A stretch of 64,000 nt of DNA from Pseudomonas sp. Irchel 3E13 (GTDB lineage: Bacteria > Pseudomonadota > Gammaproteobacteria > Pseudomonadales > Pseudomonadaceae): contig NZ_FYDX01000005.1 of the NCBI RefSeq assembly GCF_900187455.1, positions 62,001 to 126,000 of the forward strand, read 5' to 3'. The position numbers were made by a program, and so were the translations under genes. The notes beneath the pieces were generated by a model, which was given only the letters and a program-made list of their open reading frames with translations, was not told the DNA's origin and made no database searches. Shown piece by piece: positions 7,739-16,590 of this stretch (the first letter of the stretch is position 1; every line of letters starts with the position of its first letter).

Positions 7739-9253
7739 ATGTTGTCGATGGCTGCAATCGATCTGGCCAGTGTGATGCTGGGTGTGGTGCTGACCCTGGT
7801 GCCGTCGGGCCTGCTCCTGTTGCGTTGGCAGCGCCAGCAGACGGAGCGCCAGGCCCTGGCGATTCTGCACGAGGAGCGCCTGAATAGCGCGCTACTGGCC
7901 CAGGAAGGCTTGCAGGCGCAATTGGACGCCAGCCGTGACGAGATCAGCGACCTCAGCCAGGCCAACGCGGTCAAACAGGCCAATCTCGCCGCCCAGGCCC
8001 GCGAACTGGACCTGCTGCAGATCGACCGCGACAACGCGCGCGATGCCGCCCACGCCTGGAACCTTGAACGCAGCGCCCGCGAAGCCGAGCTGCGCCACCT
8101 CGATGCCCGCTGCGCCGCCCTTGACGCCGAGCTGCGCGAGCAGCAGGACAGCCACCAGCAACGCCTGAATGACCTGCAAGGCTCGCGGGATGAGTTGCGT
8201 GCGCAGTTCGCGGAAATGGCCACGCGCATCTTCGACGAGCGCGAACAGCGTTTCGCCCAGACCAGCCAGCAGCACCTCGGGCAGTTGCTCGATCCGCTCA
8301 AGGAGCGCATCCAGGCCTTCGAAAAACGGGTGGAAGAAAGCTACCAGCAGGAAGCGCGCGAGCGTTTCTCGCTGGGCAAGGAGCTGGAGCGGCTGCAACA
8401 ACTCAACCTGCGCCTGAGCGACGAGGCAACCAACCTGACCCAGGCCCTCAAGGGGCAGAAAACCCAAGGCAACTGGGGCGAACTGATCCTGGAGCGGGTG
8501 CTGGAACATGCCGGCCTGGAGAAGGGCCGCGAGTACCAGACCCAGGTCAGCCTGAAAAGCGCCGATGGCGAGCGTTTCCAGCCGGACGTGCTGATTTTCC
8601 TGCCGGACGACAAGCAGGTCGTGGTGGACTCCAAGGTCAGCCTGACCGCCTATCAGCAGTTCGTCGCCGCCACCGAAGACGATGTCGCCCAAGCCGCATT
8701 GAAGCAGCACGTGCACTCGTTGCGCAGCCACATCAAAGGCTTGTCCAGCAAGGATTACAGCCGCCTTGAAGGTTTGCGCAGCCTGGATTTCGTTCTGCTG
8801 TTCGTGCCGATCGAAGCGGCATTTTCGGCGGCGTTGCAGGCCGAGCCGACGCTGTTTCAGGAAGCCTTCGACCGGCAGATCGTGGTCGTCAGCCCGACCA
8901 CGCTGCTGGCCACTTTGCGGGTTATCGACAGCCTGTGGAAACAGGAGCGGCAGAGCCAGAACGCCAAGGAAATCGCCGAGCGCGCCGGCTGGCTGTATGA
9001 CAAGTTCGTGCTGTTTATCCAGGACCTGGACGAGCTTGGCAATCGCCTGCAACAGGTGGACAAGGCTTACGCGGCGGCGCGCAACAAGCTCTGCGAGGGG
9101 CGCGGCAACCTGATCAGCCGCAGCGAGCAGCTCAAGCTGCTCGGCGCCCGGGCCAGCAAGAGCCTGCCGACCGATCTGCTGGAGCGAGCCATGCAGGCCG
9201 GCGACAACCCGGCCAACGATCTGCTTACTGCACCAGGCTCAGATGGCGATTGA
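7739..9253 (+). CDS. rmuC: DNA recombination protein RmuC
   Basis: The 504-residue product has an N-terminal membrane helix (about residues 6-26), a long coiled coil rich in Gln, Glu and Arg (about 30-200), and the C-terminal RmuC nuclease-like domain. The domain includes the GNWGELILERVLE motif, VVVDSKVSL and FVPIEAAFSAAL. RmuC limits recombination at inverted repeats and is predicted to be a PD-(D/E)XK-type nuclease. I chose the ATG at 7739, 6 bases after GGGGG; GTG at 7733 and ATG at 7748 are alternatives. Its last 29 bases overlap the 3' end of the convergent kinase gene. Confidence 0.92.
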   Translation: MLSMAAIDLASVMLGVVLTLVPSGLLLLRWQRQQTERQALAILHEERLNSALLAQEGLQAQLDASRDEISDLSQANAVKQANLAAQARELDLLQIDRDNARDAAHAWNLERSAREAELRHLDARCAALDAELREQQDSHQQRLNDLQGSRDELRAQFAEMATRIFDEREQRFAQTSQQHLGQLLDPLKERIQAFEKRVEESYQQEARERFSLGKELERLQQLNLRLSDEATNLTQALKGQKTQGNWGELILERVLEHAGLEKGREYQTQVSLKSADGERFQPDVLIFLPDDKQVVVDSKVSLTAYQQFVAATEDDVAQAALKQHVHSLRSHIKGLSSKDYSRLEGLRSLDFVLLFVPIEAAFSAALQAEPTLFQEAFDRQIVVVSPTTLLATLRVIDSLWKQERQSQNAKEIAERAGWLYDKFVLFIQDLDELGNRLQQVDKAYAAARNKLCEGRGNLISRSEQLKLLGARASKSLPTDLLERAMQAGDNPANDLLTAPGSDGD

Positions 9254-12200
9254 GCAGGGCGCGCAAGGCTGCCGGCTTGACCGGCTTGCTCAGGTAGTCG
9301 AGGCCCGCGGCATGCACCTTGGCCACGGTTTCGCCGTGGCCGTCGGCGCTGATCACCACGCCGGGCACCGGCTCGCCGAGGCGGGTGCGTAGCCAGGCCA
9401 TCAGTTCTGTTCCTATCTCGCCGTCGTCCAGGTGATAGTCCACCAGCGCCAGGTGCGGGCGCAGGCCCTTGTCCAGCAATGCGGCGCATTCCTCCCGGTT
9501 GCGCGCGGTGGAGACCTGGCAGCCCCAGCGACTGAGCAGGCTGTTCATGCCGATCAGAATGCTGTCTTCGTTGTCCACGCACAGCACTTGCAGGCCCGCC
9601 AGCGGTTGGCCCGCCTGTTCCGGCGTCTTCACCGGCTCGATAGCCCGTTCACTGGCCAGCGGCACCTTGACCCGGAACACGCTGCCCTTGCCGGTCCATG
9701 ACTGCACCTCCAGCGGATGGCCGAGCACCTTGCACAGACCGTCGGCGATCGCCAGGCCCAGGCCGAGGCCTTTTTCGGCGCGGGTCTGGTGGCTGTCCAG
9801 GCGTTTGAATTCTTCGAAGATCACTTGCAGCTTGTCGTCAGCGATGCCCGGCCCGCGGTCCCAGACCTCCAGCCACAGGTGGTCCTTGTGGCGGCGCACG
9901 CCCAGCAGGATCGGGCTCTTGCCGTAGCGGAAGGCGTTGGTCAGGAAGTTCTGCAGGATGCGCCGCAGCAGCTTCATGTCGCTGTTCACCCGCAGGCGGC
10001 TGCCGCGCAGGCGGAAGTCCAGGCCCTGCTCGCGGGCCAGCACCTTGAACTCGGCACCGAGGGTGTCGAACAGCTCGCTGAGGGCGAAGGGCTTGGCATC
10101 CGGGGTGATCTTGCCGTTTTCCAGGCGCGAGATATCCAGCAGGTCGCTGATCAGTTCTTCCGCCGAACGCAGCGAGCTGTCCATGTGCTGGACCAGTTGC
10201 TGGGCCTCGCCGGACAGGCCCTCGGCCTGGTGCGACAGTGCCGCCGAGAACAGTCGCGCGGCGTTCAGCGGCTGCATCAGGTCGTGGCTGACCGCAGCGA
10301 GGAAGCGGGTCTTGGACTTGTTCGCCGCCTCGGCATGGCTCTTGGCTTCGGTCAGCGCCAGGTTCAGTTGCGACAGCTCGCGGGTACGCTCGGCGACCCG
10401 TTGTTCGAGGCTTTCGTTGGAGTCCTTGAGTGCTTGTTCGGCTTCGCGGAACGGGGTGATGTCGGTAAAGCTCATGACGAAACCGCCGCCCGGCATCGGG
10501 TTGCCGATCAGCTCGATGACCCGGCCGTTGGGGAACAGCCGCTCGGAAGTATGCGCGCGGCCCTGGCGCATCCAGTGCAGGCGCCGGGCGACGTGGACCT
10601 GCGCTTCGCCGGGGCCGCACAGGCCGCGTTCGGCGTTGTAGCGAATGATGTCGGCAATCGGCCGGCCAACGCTGATCAGCCCGTCCGGGTAGTTGAACAG
10701 CTCAAGATAGCGGCGGTTCCACGCCACCAGGCGCAGCGACTGGTCGACCACGCTGATGCCCTGGCTGATGTTCTCGATGGCGCCTTGCAGCAGAGCGCGG
10801 TTGAACTGCAGCACTTCCGAGGCTTCGTCGGCGATGCGCACCACGTCTTCGAGCTGCATGTCACGGCCTTCGATGGCCGCCTTGACCACCGCGCGGGTCG
10901 AGGACGTGCCCAGTACACCGGCGAGCAGGCGTTCGGTGTGTTCGATCCACTCGCCGTCGGCATTCTGGTTGGGGTTGAAGCCTTTGCCCTGGCGGTAGGC
11001 GAAGCGGATGAAGCTCTGCCGTGCACGTTCCTCGCCGACAAAGCGCGCGGCGAGGTGCAGCAGGTCATCGATCTGCACCGCCAGCAGCGACCGGTTGCTC
11101 GGCCGCGCGCTGCTTTGCTGGCCGATGAAACGCCCGGCCTGCCAGTGCTCGGTGACCCGGGTCCGCGACAGCACCGAGACCCAGGCGAACACGGTGAAGT
11201 TACCGGCCAGCGACAGCACCACGCCTTGGGTCAGCGGGGTGATCGGCAGGTCCAGCGGGTTGCCGTGCAGCCACGCCAGGCCGGGGAATAGCTCCAGCGA
11301 CCAGCCCAGGCTATGGGCGGCGATCGGTAGCACCAGGGTGTAGAACCAGAGGAAGGTGCCGGTGGCGAGACCGGCGAATACGCCGCGGCGGTTGGCCTGT
11401 TTCCAGTACAGCGCGCCGAGCATGGCCGGGGTCAGTTGGGTGACCGCGGCGAAGGCGATCTGGCCGATGGTCGCCAGGCTCGCCGTCGAACCGAGCAAGC
11501 GGTAGCTGACATACGCCAGCAGCAGGATGACCACGATGGTCACCCGGCGCACCGTGAGCATCCAGTGGCGGAACGCTTCGAACGGACGCTCGGCGTTGTT
11601 TCGGCGCAGCAGCCAAGGCAGCAGCATGTCGTTGGACACCATGGTCGACAGCGCCACGGCCTCGACGATGACCATGCCGGTAGCGGCCGAAGCACCGCCG
11701 ATAAACGCCAGCAGGGCCAGGCTCGGATGGGCCTCGGCCAATGGCAGGCTGATGACGAAGGAGTCGGAAATAACCGTGCCCGGCAGCAGCATTTGTCCGG
11801 CCAGGGCAATCGGCACCACGAACAGTGCGGCCAGAACCAGGTACATCGGAAACACCCAGCGGGCCATGCGCATGTCCTGCGGCTCGATGTTCTCCACTAC
11901 GGTGACCTGGAACTGCCGGGGCAGGCAGATGATCGCCATCATCGCGACCCCGGTCTGCACCACCATCGACGGCCAGTTGATGGTCTCTTGCCAGTAGGCG
12001 TCCAGCGCCGGCGAGGCCTTGGCCTGGCTGAACAGGTCGTCGAAACCGTCATACAGGTTGAACACCACGAAGGCGCCGACGGCGAGGAAGGCCAGCAGCT
12101 TGACGATGGCTTCGAAGGCGATGGCCAGGACCATGCCGCGGTGGTGCTCGGTAACGTCGAGACTGCGGGTGCCGAAGACGATGGAGAACAGCGCCAGCAC

Positions 12201-12701
12201 CAGCGACACCACCAGCGCGGTGTCTTGCACCCGGCTGCCGGTGGCGTCGGCGTTGGCGCCGATCAGCAGGTTGACGCCGAGGACGATGCCTTTCAGTTGC
12301 AGGGCAATATAGGGCAGCACGCCGACCAGGCAGATCAGCGCGACCACCACCGCGAGCGCCTGCGATTTGCCGTAGCGGGCGGCGATGAAGTCGGCGATGG
12401 AGGTGATGTTTTCCTGTTTGCTGATCGCCACCATCTTCTGCAGCACCCAGGGCGCGAAGATCATCAGCAGCACCGGCCCGAGGTAGATCGGCAGGAACGC
12501 CCAGAGTTGTTCGGCGGCCTGGCCGACCGCGCCGAAGAACGTCCAGCTGGTGCAGTACACCGCCAGCGACAGGCTGTAGACCCACGCGCGCAGGCGCGGC
12601 GGCAGCGGGGTGCTGCGACGGTCACCGTAGAAGGCGATAGCGAACATGATGGCCATATAGGCCAGGGCGACCACCGCGATCAGCCCGCTGGACAACGACA
12701 T
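9225..12701 (-). CDS. mxtR: SSS-domain hybrid sensor histidine kinase (MxtR/CrbS type)
   Basis: This is a 1158-residue inner-membrane sensor. About 13 hydrophobic segments of the sodium:solute symporter family fill residues 1-500. A PAS region (about 640-750), a histidine kinase with H box SHDLMQPLNAARLF (His near 803), an ATPase domain with DRGPGI and GLGLGLAI, and a receiver domain (about 1035-1150, phospho-acceptor in LVDYHLDDG) follow. Length and layout match MxtR (PA3271)/CrbS, which with ErdR/CrbR controls acetyl-CoA synthetase and acetate use. GGAG lies 5 bases before the ATG at 12701. The gene is divergent from the TDT transporter and overlaps the rmuC end by 29 bases. The symbol rests on layout and remembered synteny. 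Confidence 0.85.
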   Translation of the reverse strand: MSLSSGLIAVVALAYMAIMFAIAFYGDRRSTPLPPRLRAWVYSLSLAVYCTSWTFFGAVGQAAEQLWAFLPIYLGPVLLMIFAPWVLQKMVAISKQENITSIADFIAARYGKSQALAVVVALICLVGVLPYIALQLKGIVLGVNLLIGANADATGSRVQDTALVVSLVLALFSIVFGTRSLDVTEHHRGMVLAIAFEAIVKLLAFLAVGAFVVFNLYDGFDDLFSQAKASPALDAYWQETINWPSMVVQTGVAMMAIICLPRQFQVTVVENIEPQDMRMARWVFPMYLVLAALFVVPIALAGQMLLPGTVISDSFVISLPLAEAHPSLALLAFIGGASAATGMVIVEAVALSTMVSNDMLLPWLLRRNNAERPFEAFRHWMLTVRRVTIVVILLLAYVSYRLLGSTASLATIGQIAFAAVTQLTPAMLGALYWKQANRRGVFAGLATGTFLWFYTLVLPIAAHSLGWSLELFPGLAWLHGNPLDLPITPLTQGVVLSLAGNFTVFAWVSVLSRTRVTEHWQAGRFIGQQSSARPSNRSLLAVQIDDLLHLAARFVGEERARQSFIRFAYRQGKGFNPNQNADGEWIEHTERLLAGVLGTSSTRAVVKAAIEGRDMQLEDVVRIADEASEVLQFNRALLQGAIENISQGISVVDQSLRLVAWNRRYLELFNYPDGLISVGRPIADIIRYNAERGLCGPGEAQVHVARRLHWMRQGRAHTSERLFPNGRVIELIGNPMPGGGFVMSFTDITPFREAEQALKDSNESLEQRVAERTRELSQLNLALTEAKSHAEAANKSKTRFLAAVSHDLMQPLNAARLFSAALSHQAEGLSGEAQQLVQHMDSSLRSAEELISDLLDISRLENGKITPDAKPFALSELFDTLGAEFKVLAREQGLDFRLRGSRLRVNSDMKLLRRILQNFLTNAFRYGKSPILLGVRRHKDHLWLEVWDRGPGIADDKLQVIFEEFKRLDSHQTRAEKGLGLGLAIADGLCKVLGHPLEVQSWTGKGSVFRVKVPLASERAIEPVKTPEQAGQPLAGLQVLCVDNEDSILIGMNSLLSRWGCQVSTARNREECAALLDKGLRPHLALVDYHLDDGEIGTELMAWLRTRLGEPVPGVVISADGHGETVAKVHAAGLDYLSKPVKPAALRALLNRHLSLVQ

Positions 12702-12869
12702 GACAACTCCGAACAAAAAATGAGCTGGCCGGCATGGCAGACGGCGAGCCTCGATCAATCAGTCTGGCATGCCGCCAACGCTTCGTCAGCGCCGACCAAG
12801 GTCGCAGTGGCGGGGTGTCGCAGGGAAGAGGCGATCCAGACGGGTTGTGGCGCAATTGCGGGGTTCTGT

Positions 12870-12893
12870 TATCTGTTAAATCGATAACAGATA
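12870..12893. promoter_or_regulatory. Inverted repeat in the mxtR/TDT divergent promoter region
   Basis: Perfect 9-bp arms TATCTGTTA and TAACAGATA are separated by 6 bases (AATCGA). The site lies 80 bases before the transporter ATG, where a dimeric regulator could control one or both divergent genes. The regulator is unknown. Confidence 0.5.
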
Positions 12894-12972
12894 GAGAAAA
12901 TACCCGTTATATGGATATTCCTGTCAGTTGTAAGCTCATTCCTACCTCATCAGAGGACAGGAGATAACCGCC

Positions 12973-14121
12973 ATGACTTGCCAGACCACTGCCCATCCCT
13001 TACGCCCTTTCAACCAGTTGGCCCATCCCCGCGAGGTGATTCGCCAGTTCACGCCGAACTGGTTCGCCGTGGTTATGGGCACCGGTGTGCTGGCGCTGGC
13101 CTTGCCGCAGGCGATGCCGGCACTGGCGGGCGTCGCCGAAGCGCTGTGGTGGCTGGCCATGGGGTTGTTCGTGTTGTTCTGTGTTCTTTATGGCGCGCGC
13201 TGGGTGCTGTTCTTCGATGAAGCGCGGCGCATCTTCGCCCACTCCACGGTGTCGATGTTCTTCGGCACCATTCCCATGGCGCTGGCGACCTTGCTCAACG
13301 GCGCCCTGGCGTTTGGCCTCGCGCGGTTTGGCGACGGCATCCTGCCGTGGGTCGAAGCGCTGTGGTGGCTGGATGTGGCGCTGGCGCTGCTGTGTGGCGT
13401 GGCGATTCCGTTTCTGATGTTCACGCGCCAGGAGCACAGCATCGACCAGATGACGGCGGTCTGGCTGCTGCCGGTGGTGGCGGCGGAAGTGGCGGCGGCC
13501 AGCGGCGGCTTGCTGGCAGTTCATCTGGACGACGCCGCGCGGCAGTTCCAGGTGCTGATCACCAGCTATGTGCTGTGGGCGGTGTCGTTGCCAGTGGCGT
13601 TCAGCATCCTGACCATCCTTATCCTGCGCATGGCCCTGCACAAACTGCCACCGGCGCACATGGCCGCCTCGAGCTGGCTGGCGCTCGGCCCGATCGGCAC
13701 CGGCGCGCTCGGCATGCTGCTGCTCGGCGGTGATGCCCCGGCGATCTTCGCCGCCAACGGCTTGGCCGGCTTTGGCGAAATCGCCCGCGGCCTGGGCCTG
13801 ATCGCCGGGATCGTGCTCTGGGGCTGTGGGTTCTGGTGGTTGCTGACCGCGGTGCTGATCACCCTGCGTCACCTGCATCAGGGCATGCCGTTCAACCTGG
13901 GCTGGTGGGGCTTTACCTTCCCGCTGGGGGTGTACGCCCTGGCGACGCTGAAACTGGCGGTGTGGCTCAAGCTCGGATTCTTCCAGACCCTCGGCGGCGT
14001 GCTGGTGCTGGCGTTGATCGGGATGTGGTCGGTGGTGGCCTGGCGCACCGTGCGCGGGGCGTGGCGGGGAGAGTTGTTCGTTTCGCCGTGTATTGCCGAT
14101 TGTGGCCGCAAGAAGGGCTGA
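12973..14121 (+). CDS. TDT/SLAC1 family transporter (TehA-like)
   Basis: The 382-residue product has about ten membrane helices and belongs to the tellurite-resistance/dicarboxylate transporter (TDT) family, which includes TehA, yeast Mae1 and plant SLAC1 anion channels. The N-terminal FTPNWFAVVMGTGVLALAL and the central TRQEHSIDQMTAVWLLPVVA segments are typical of this family. Substrate may be a C4-dicarboxylate, sulfite or another small anion and cannot be told from sequence. GGAG precedes the ATG. Its position opposite an SSS-type metabolite sensor suggests carbon-source control, but this is inference. Confidence 0.82.
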   Translation: MTCQTTAHPLRPFNQLAHPREVIRQFTPNWFAVVMGTGVLALALPQAMPALAGVAEALWWLAMGLFVLFCVLYGARWVLFFDEARRIFAHSTVSMFFGTIPMALATLLNGALAFGLARFGDGILPWVEALWWLDVALALLCGVAIPFLMFTRQEHSIDQMTAVWLLPVVAAEVAAASGGLLAVHLDDAARQFQVLITSYVLWAVSLPVAFSILTILILRMALHKLPPAHMAASSWLALGPIGTGALGMLLLGGDAPAIFAANGLAGFGEIARGLGLIAGIVLWGCGFWWLLTAVLITLRHLHQGMPFNLGWWGFTFPLGVYALATLKLAVWLKLGFFQTLGGVLVLALIGMWSVVAWRTVRGAWRGELFVSPCIADCGRKKG

Positions 14122-14228
14122 CCGATCGCGGCAAGCGGCACTGGATTGAAAGACGGCCAATCCGGCAAAGTGTGGCTTTTCTCGCGCTCGGCGCCTCAAA
14201 TCACAAAGCCCACTCAGGTACATGGACG

Positions 14229-16103
14229 ATGAGCCACACCTCGCAGTTCGCCTTGCTCAAGAAACGCCGCTTCTTGCCCTTCTTCATTACCCAGTCGCTG
14301 GGGGCATTCAACGACAACCTGTACAAGCAGTCGTTGATCCTGGCGATCCTCTACAAGCTCAGCATCGGCGGCGATGGCTCGATGCTGGTCAACCTCTGTG
14401 CACTGCTGTTCATCCTGCCGTTCTTCCTGTTCTCGGCGCTGGCCGGGCAATTCGGCGAGAAGTACACCAAGGACGCCCTGATCCGCGCGATCAAGCTGGC
14501 CGAGGTGGTGATCATGAGCATCGGCGCGGTCGGCTTCCTTTATAACCAGTTGTGGCTGATGCTCCTGGCACTGTTCGCCATGGGCACGCACTCGGCGTTG
14601 TTCGGCCCGGTGAAGTACTCGATCCTGCCCCAGGCCCTGCGTGAAGAAGAACTGGTCGGCGGCAACGGCCTGGTGGAGATGGGCACGTTCCTGGCGATTC
14701 TCGCCGGCACCATCGCCGCCGGGGTGATGATGTCCAGCAGCACCTACGCCCCGGTGGTGGCCAGTGGCATCGTCGGCACCGCGGTGCTCGGTTATCTCGC
14801 CAGTCGCGCCATTCCCCGGGCTGCCGCGGCGTCGCCGGAACTCAAGCTGCAATGGAATATCGTCGCCCAGACCGGCGCGACCCTGCGCATGGGCTTGCGG
14901 CAGACCCCGGCGGTGTCGCGCTCGATCGTCGGTAACTCGTGGTTCTGGTTTGTCGGGGCGATTTACCTGACGCAGATTCCGGCGTATGCCCAGGTGTGGA
15001 TGCACGGCGATGAAACCGTGGTCACGCTGATCCTGACCCTGTTCTCGGTGGGCATCGCCCTCGGCTCGCTACTTTGCGAGCGCTTGAGCGGACGCAAGGT
15101 GGAAATCGGCCTGGTGCCGTTCGGTTCCTTTGGCCTGACCCTGTTTGGCCTGCTTTGGTGGTGGCATTCCGGCGATATCCCGGCCGGCGTCGCGCCGTAT
15201 GACTGGCTGGCGCTGCTGGGCATGGCCAAGGCCTGGTGGATCCTGCTGTCGATTGTCGGCCTCGGCGTGTTCGGCGGCTTCTATATCGTGCCGCTGTATG
15301 CGCTGATCCAGGCGCGCACCCCAGAAGACCAACGGGCCCGGGTCATCGCCGCGAACAACATCCTCAACGCGCTGTTCATGGTGGTCTCGGCCGTTGTCAC
15401 CATGGCTCTGTTGGGTGTGGCCGGGCTGGAGATTCCCGAGCTGTTCCTAGTGGTGTCCCTGCTCAATATTGCGGTGAACGCCTACATCTTCAGCATCGTT
15501 CCCGAATTCAGCATGCGCTTCATGATCTGGCTGCTGAGCCATTCCATGTACCGGGTCAAGCACCGCGACCTGGAGCAGATCCCGGACGAAGGCGCGGCGC
15601 TGCTGGTGTGCAACCACGTGTCGTTCGTCGATGCGTTGCTGATCGCCGGTGCGGTGCGTAGGCCGATGCGCTTTGTCATGTACTACAAGATCTACAACCT
15701 GCCGGTGCTGAACTTCATCTTCCGCACCGCCGGCGCCATCCCGATTGCCGGGCGCAGTGAAGACCTCGCCACCTACGAGCGAGCCTTCGAGCGGATTGCC
15801 GCGTACCTGGAGGACGGTGAGCTGGTGTGCATCTTCCCGGAAGGCAAGCTGACCGGCGACGGTGAGATCGATGAGTTCAAGGGCGGGATGAAGCTGATTC
15901 TGCAGCGCACGCCGGTACCGGTGATTCCGTTGGCGTTGCAGGGGTTGTGGGGGAGTTTCTTCAGCCGCGATCCGGGCAAGGGCTTCTTCCGCCGATTCTG
16001 GTCGCGGGTGACCCTGGTGGCCGGCCCCGCTGTTGCGGGAGAACAGGCGGAGCCGGCGTTGTTGCGCGAACGGGTAGGGGCGTTGCGCGGCGAGTTTCGC
16101 TGA
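14229..16103 (+). CDS. MFS transporter fused to 1-acylglycerophosphate acyltransferase
   Basis: The 624-residue product combines an LplT-like MFS lysophospholipid transporter (residues 1 to about 410; SLGAFNDNLYKQSLILAIL, FGPVKYSILPQ) with a PlsC-type acyltransferase (about 420-624). The latter has the HX4D motif NHVSFVDALL and FPEGKLTGDG. Together they would flip lysophospholipid across the inner membrane and re-acylate it, the job done by LplT plus Aas in E. coli, although no acyl-ACP synthetase domain follows here. Start is ATG 14229; upstream in-frame sequence is unlike the family. It follows the TDT gene by about 100 bases. Confidence 0.87.
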   Translation: MSHTSQFALLKKRRFLPFFITQSLGAFNDNLYKQSLILAILYKLSIGGDGSMLVNLCALLFILPFFLFSALAGQFGEKYTKDALIRAIKLAEVVIMSIGAVGFLYNQLWLMLLALFAMGTHSALFGPVKYSILPQALREEELVGGNGLVEMGTFLAILAGTIAAGVMMSSSTYAPVVASGIVGTAVLGYLASRAIPRAAAASPELKLQWNIVAQTGATLRMGLRQTPAVSRSIVGNSWFWFVGAIYLTQIPAYAQVWMHGDETVVTLILTLFSVGIALGSLLCERLSGRKVEIGLVPFGSFGLTLFGLLWWWHSGDIPAGVAPYDWLALLGMAKAWWILLSIVGLGVFGGFYIVPLYALIQARTPEDQRARVIAANNILNALFMVVSAVVTMALLGVAGLEIPELFLVVSLLNIAVNAYIFSIVPEFSMRFMIWLLSHSMYRVKHRDLEQIPDEGAALLVCNHVSFVDALLIAGAVRRPMRFVMYYKIYNLPVLNFIFRTAGAIPIAGRSEDLATYERAFERIAAYLEDGELVCIFPEGKLTGDGEIDEFKGGMKLILQRTPVPVIPLALQGLWGSFFSRDPGKGFFRRFWSRVTLVAGPAVAGEQAEPALLRERVGALRGEFR

Positions 16104-16117
16104 GCGGCGTGACCGAA

Positions 16118-16141
16118 GAAGGTCAGCTTGCGCTGACCTTC
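16118..16141. terminator. Hairpin overlapping the sugE stop codon
   Basis: GAAGGTCAGC, loop TTGC, GCTGACCTTC: a perfect 10-bp stem placed between convergent genes. It includes the sugE stop codon (16123-16125) and its last codons. It lacks a clear T-run, so termination strength is uncertain. Confidence 0.55.
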
Positions 16142-16440
16142 AATCCAATCAGGCCGGCGACGATCAGCGCAACGCTGAGCAGTCGCACCAGCGCCATGGA
16201 TTCACCGAACAGGATGATCCCGGCGATGACCGTACCCACCGCGCCGACACCGGTCCAGATTGCATAGGCGGTGCCCAGCGGCAATTCCTTCATGGCAAGA
16301 CCGAGCAAGCCAAGGCTGACAGCCATGGCGGCGACGGTAAGGGCGGTGGGCAGGGGGCGGGTGAAGCCGTCGGTGTATTTCAGGCCGACAGCCCAGCCGA
16401 CTTCGAAAAGGCCGGCGAAAAACAGAATGATCCAGGACAT
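16123..16440 (-). CDS. sugE: Guanidinium exporter, SMR family
   Basis: This 105-residue protein has four membrane helices and the SMR signature. It begins [21 protein letters not shown], with the essential membrane Glu in the first helix (FEVGW), and includes [14 protein letters not shown]. These mark the SugE/Gdx subgroup, which exports guanidinium rather than broad cationic drugs. The upstream ORF extension is ignored because the region before 16440 is an RNA element. A guanidine-II riboswitch directly upstream gives independent support for the substrate. Confidence 0.93.
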   Translation of the reverse strand: MSWIILFFAGLFEVGWAVGLKYTDGFTRPLPTALTVAAMAVSLGLLGLAMKELPLGTAYAIWTGVGAVGTVIAGIILFGESMALVRLLSVALIVAGLIGLKVSAS

Positions 16441-16462
16441 GCTCGTTACTCCATCAGGTGAT

Positions 16463-16510
16463 GGGGCCGTCCCCGGATGGTCACGCGGTGCGTCGCGAGG
16501 CCGTCCTCGC
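16463..16510 (-). ncRNA. Guanidine-II (mini-ykkC) riboswitch
   Basis: On the minus strand two hairpins with identical ACGG tops occur in tandem: GCGAGG-ACGG-CCTCGC type (16495-16510) and GGGG-ACGG-CCCC type (16463-16474), separated by 20 bases. Paired stems with ACGR loops define the mini-ykkC motif, now called guanidine-II. The element ends 22 bases before the sugE ATG, so guanidine binding probably frees the ribosome site. A -10 TATACT just upstream would start the RNA at the first hairpin. Confidence 0.9.
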
Positions 16511-16517
16511 AGTGCGC

Positions 16518-16523
16518 AGTATA
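16518..16523 (-). promoter_or_regulatory. -10 element of the sugE promoter
   Basis: TATACT on the minus strand places transcription start near 16511, immediately before the first riboswitch stem. I could not fix a -35 with ideal spacing (TTGCCC is 20 bases upstream). Confidence 0.5.
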
Positions 16524-16590
16524 GTGCACAGTCTTGGTGCGAAGGGCAAACAGGATGTAGGCGGGGCCGCAACTGCGGCCCCGCGCTTCA

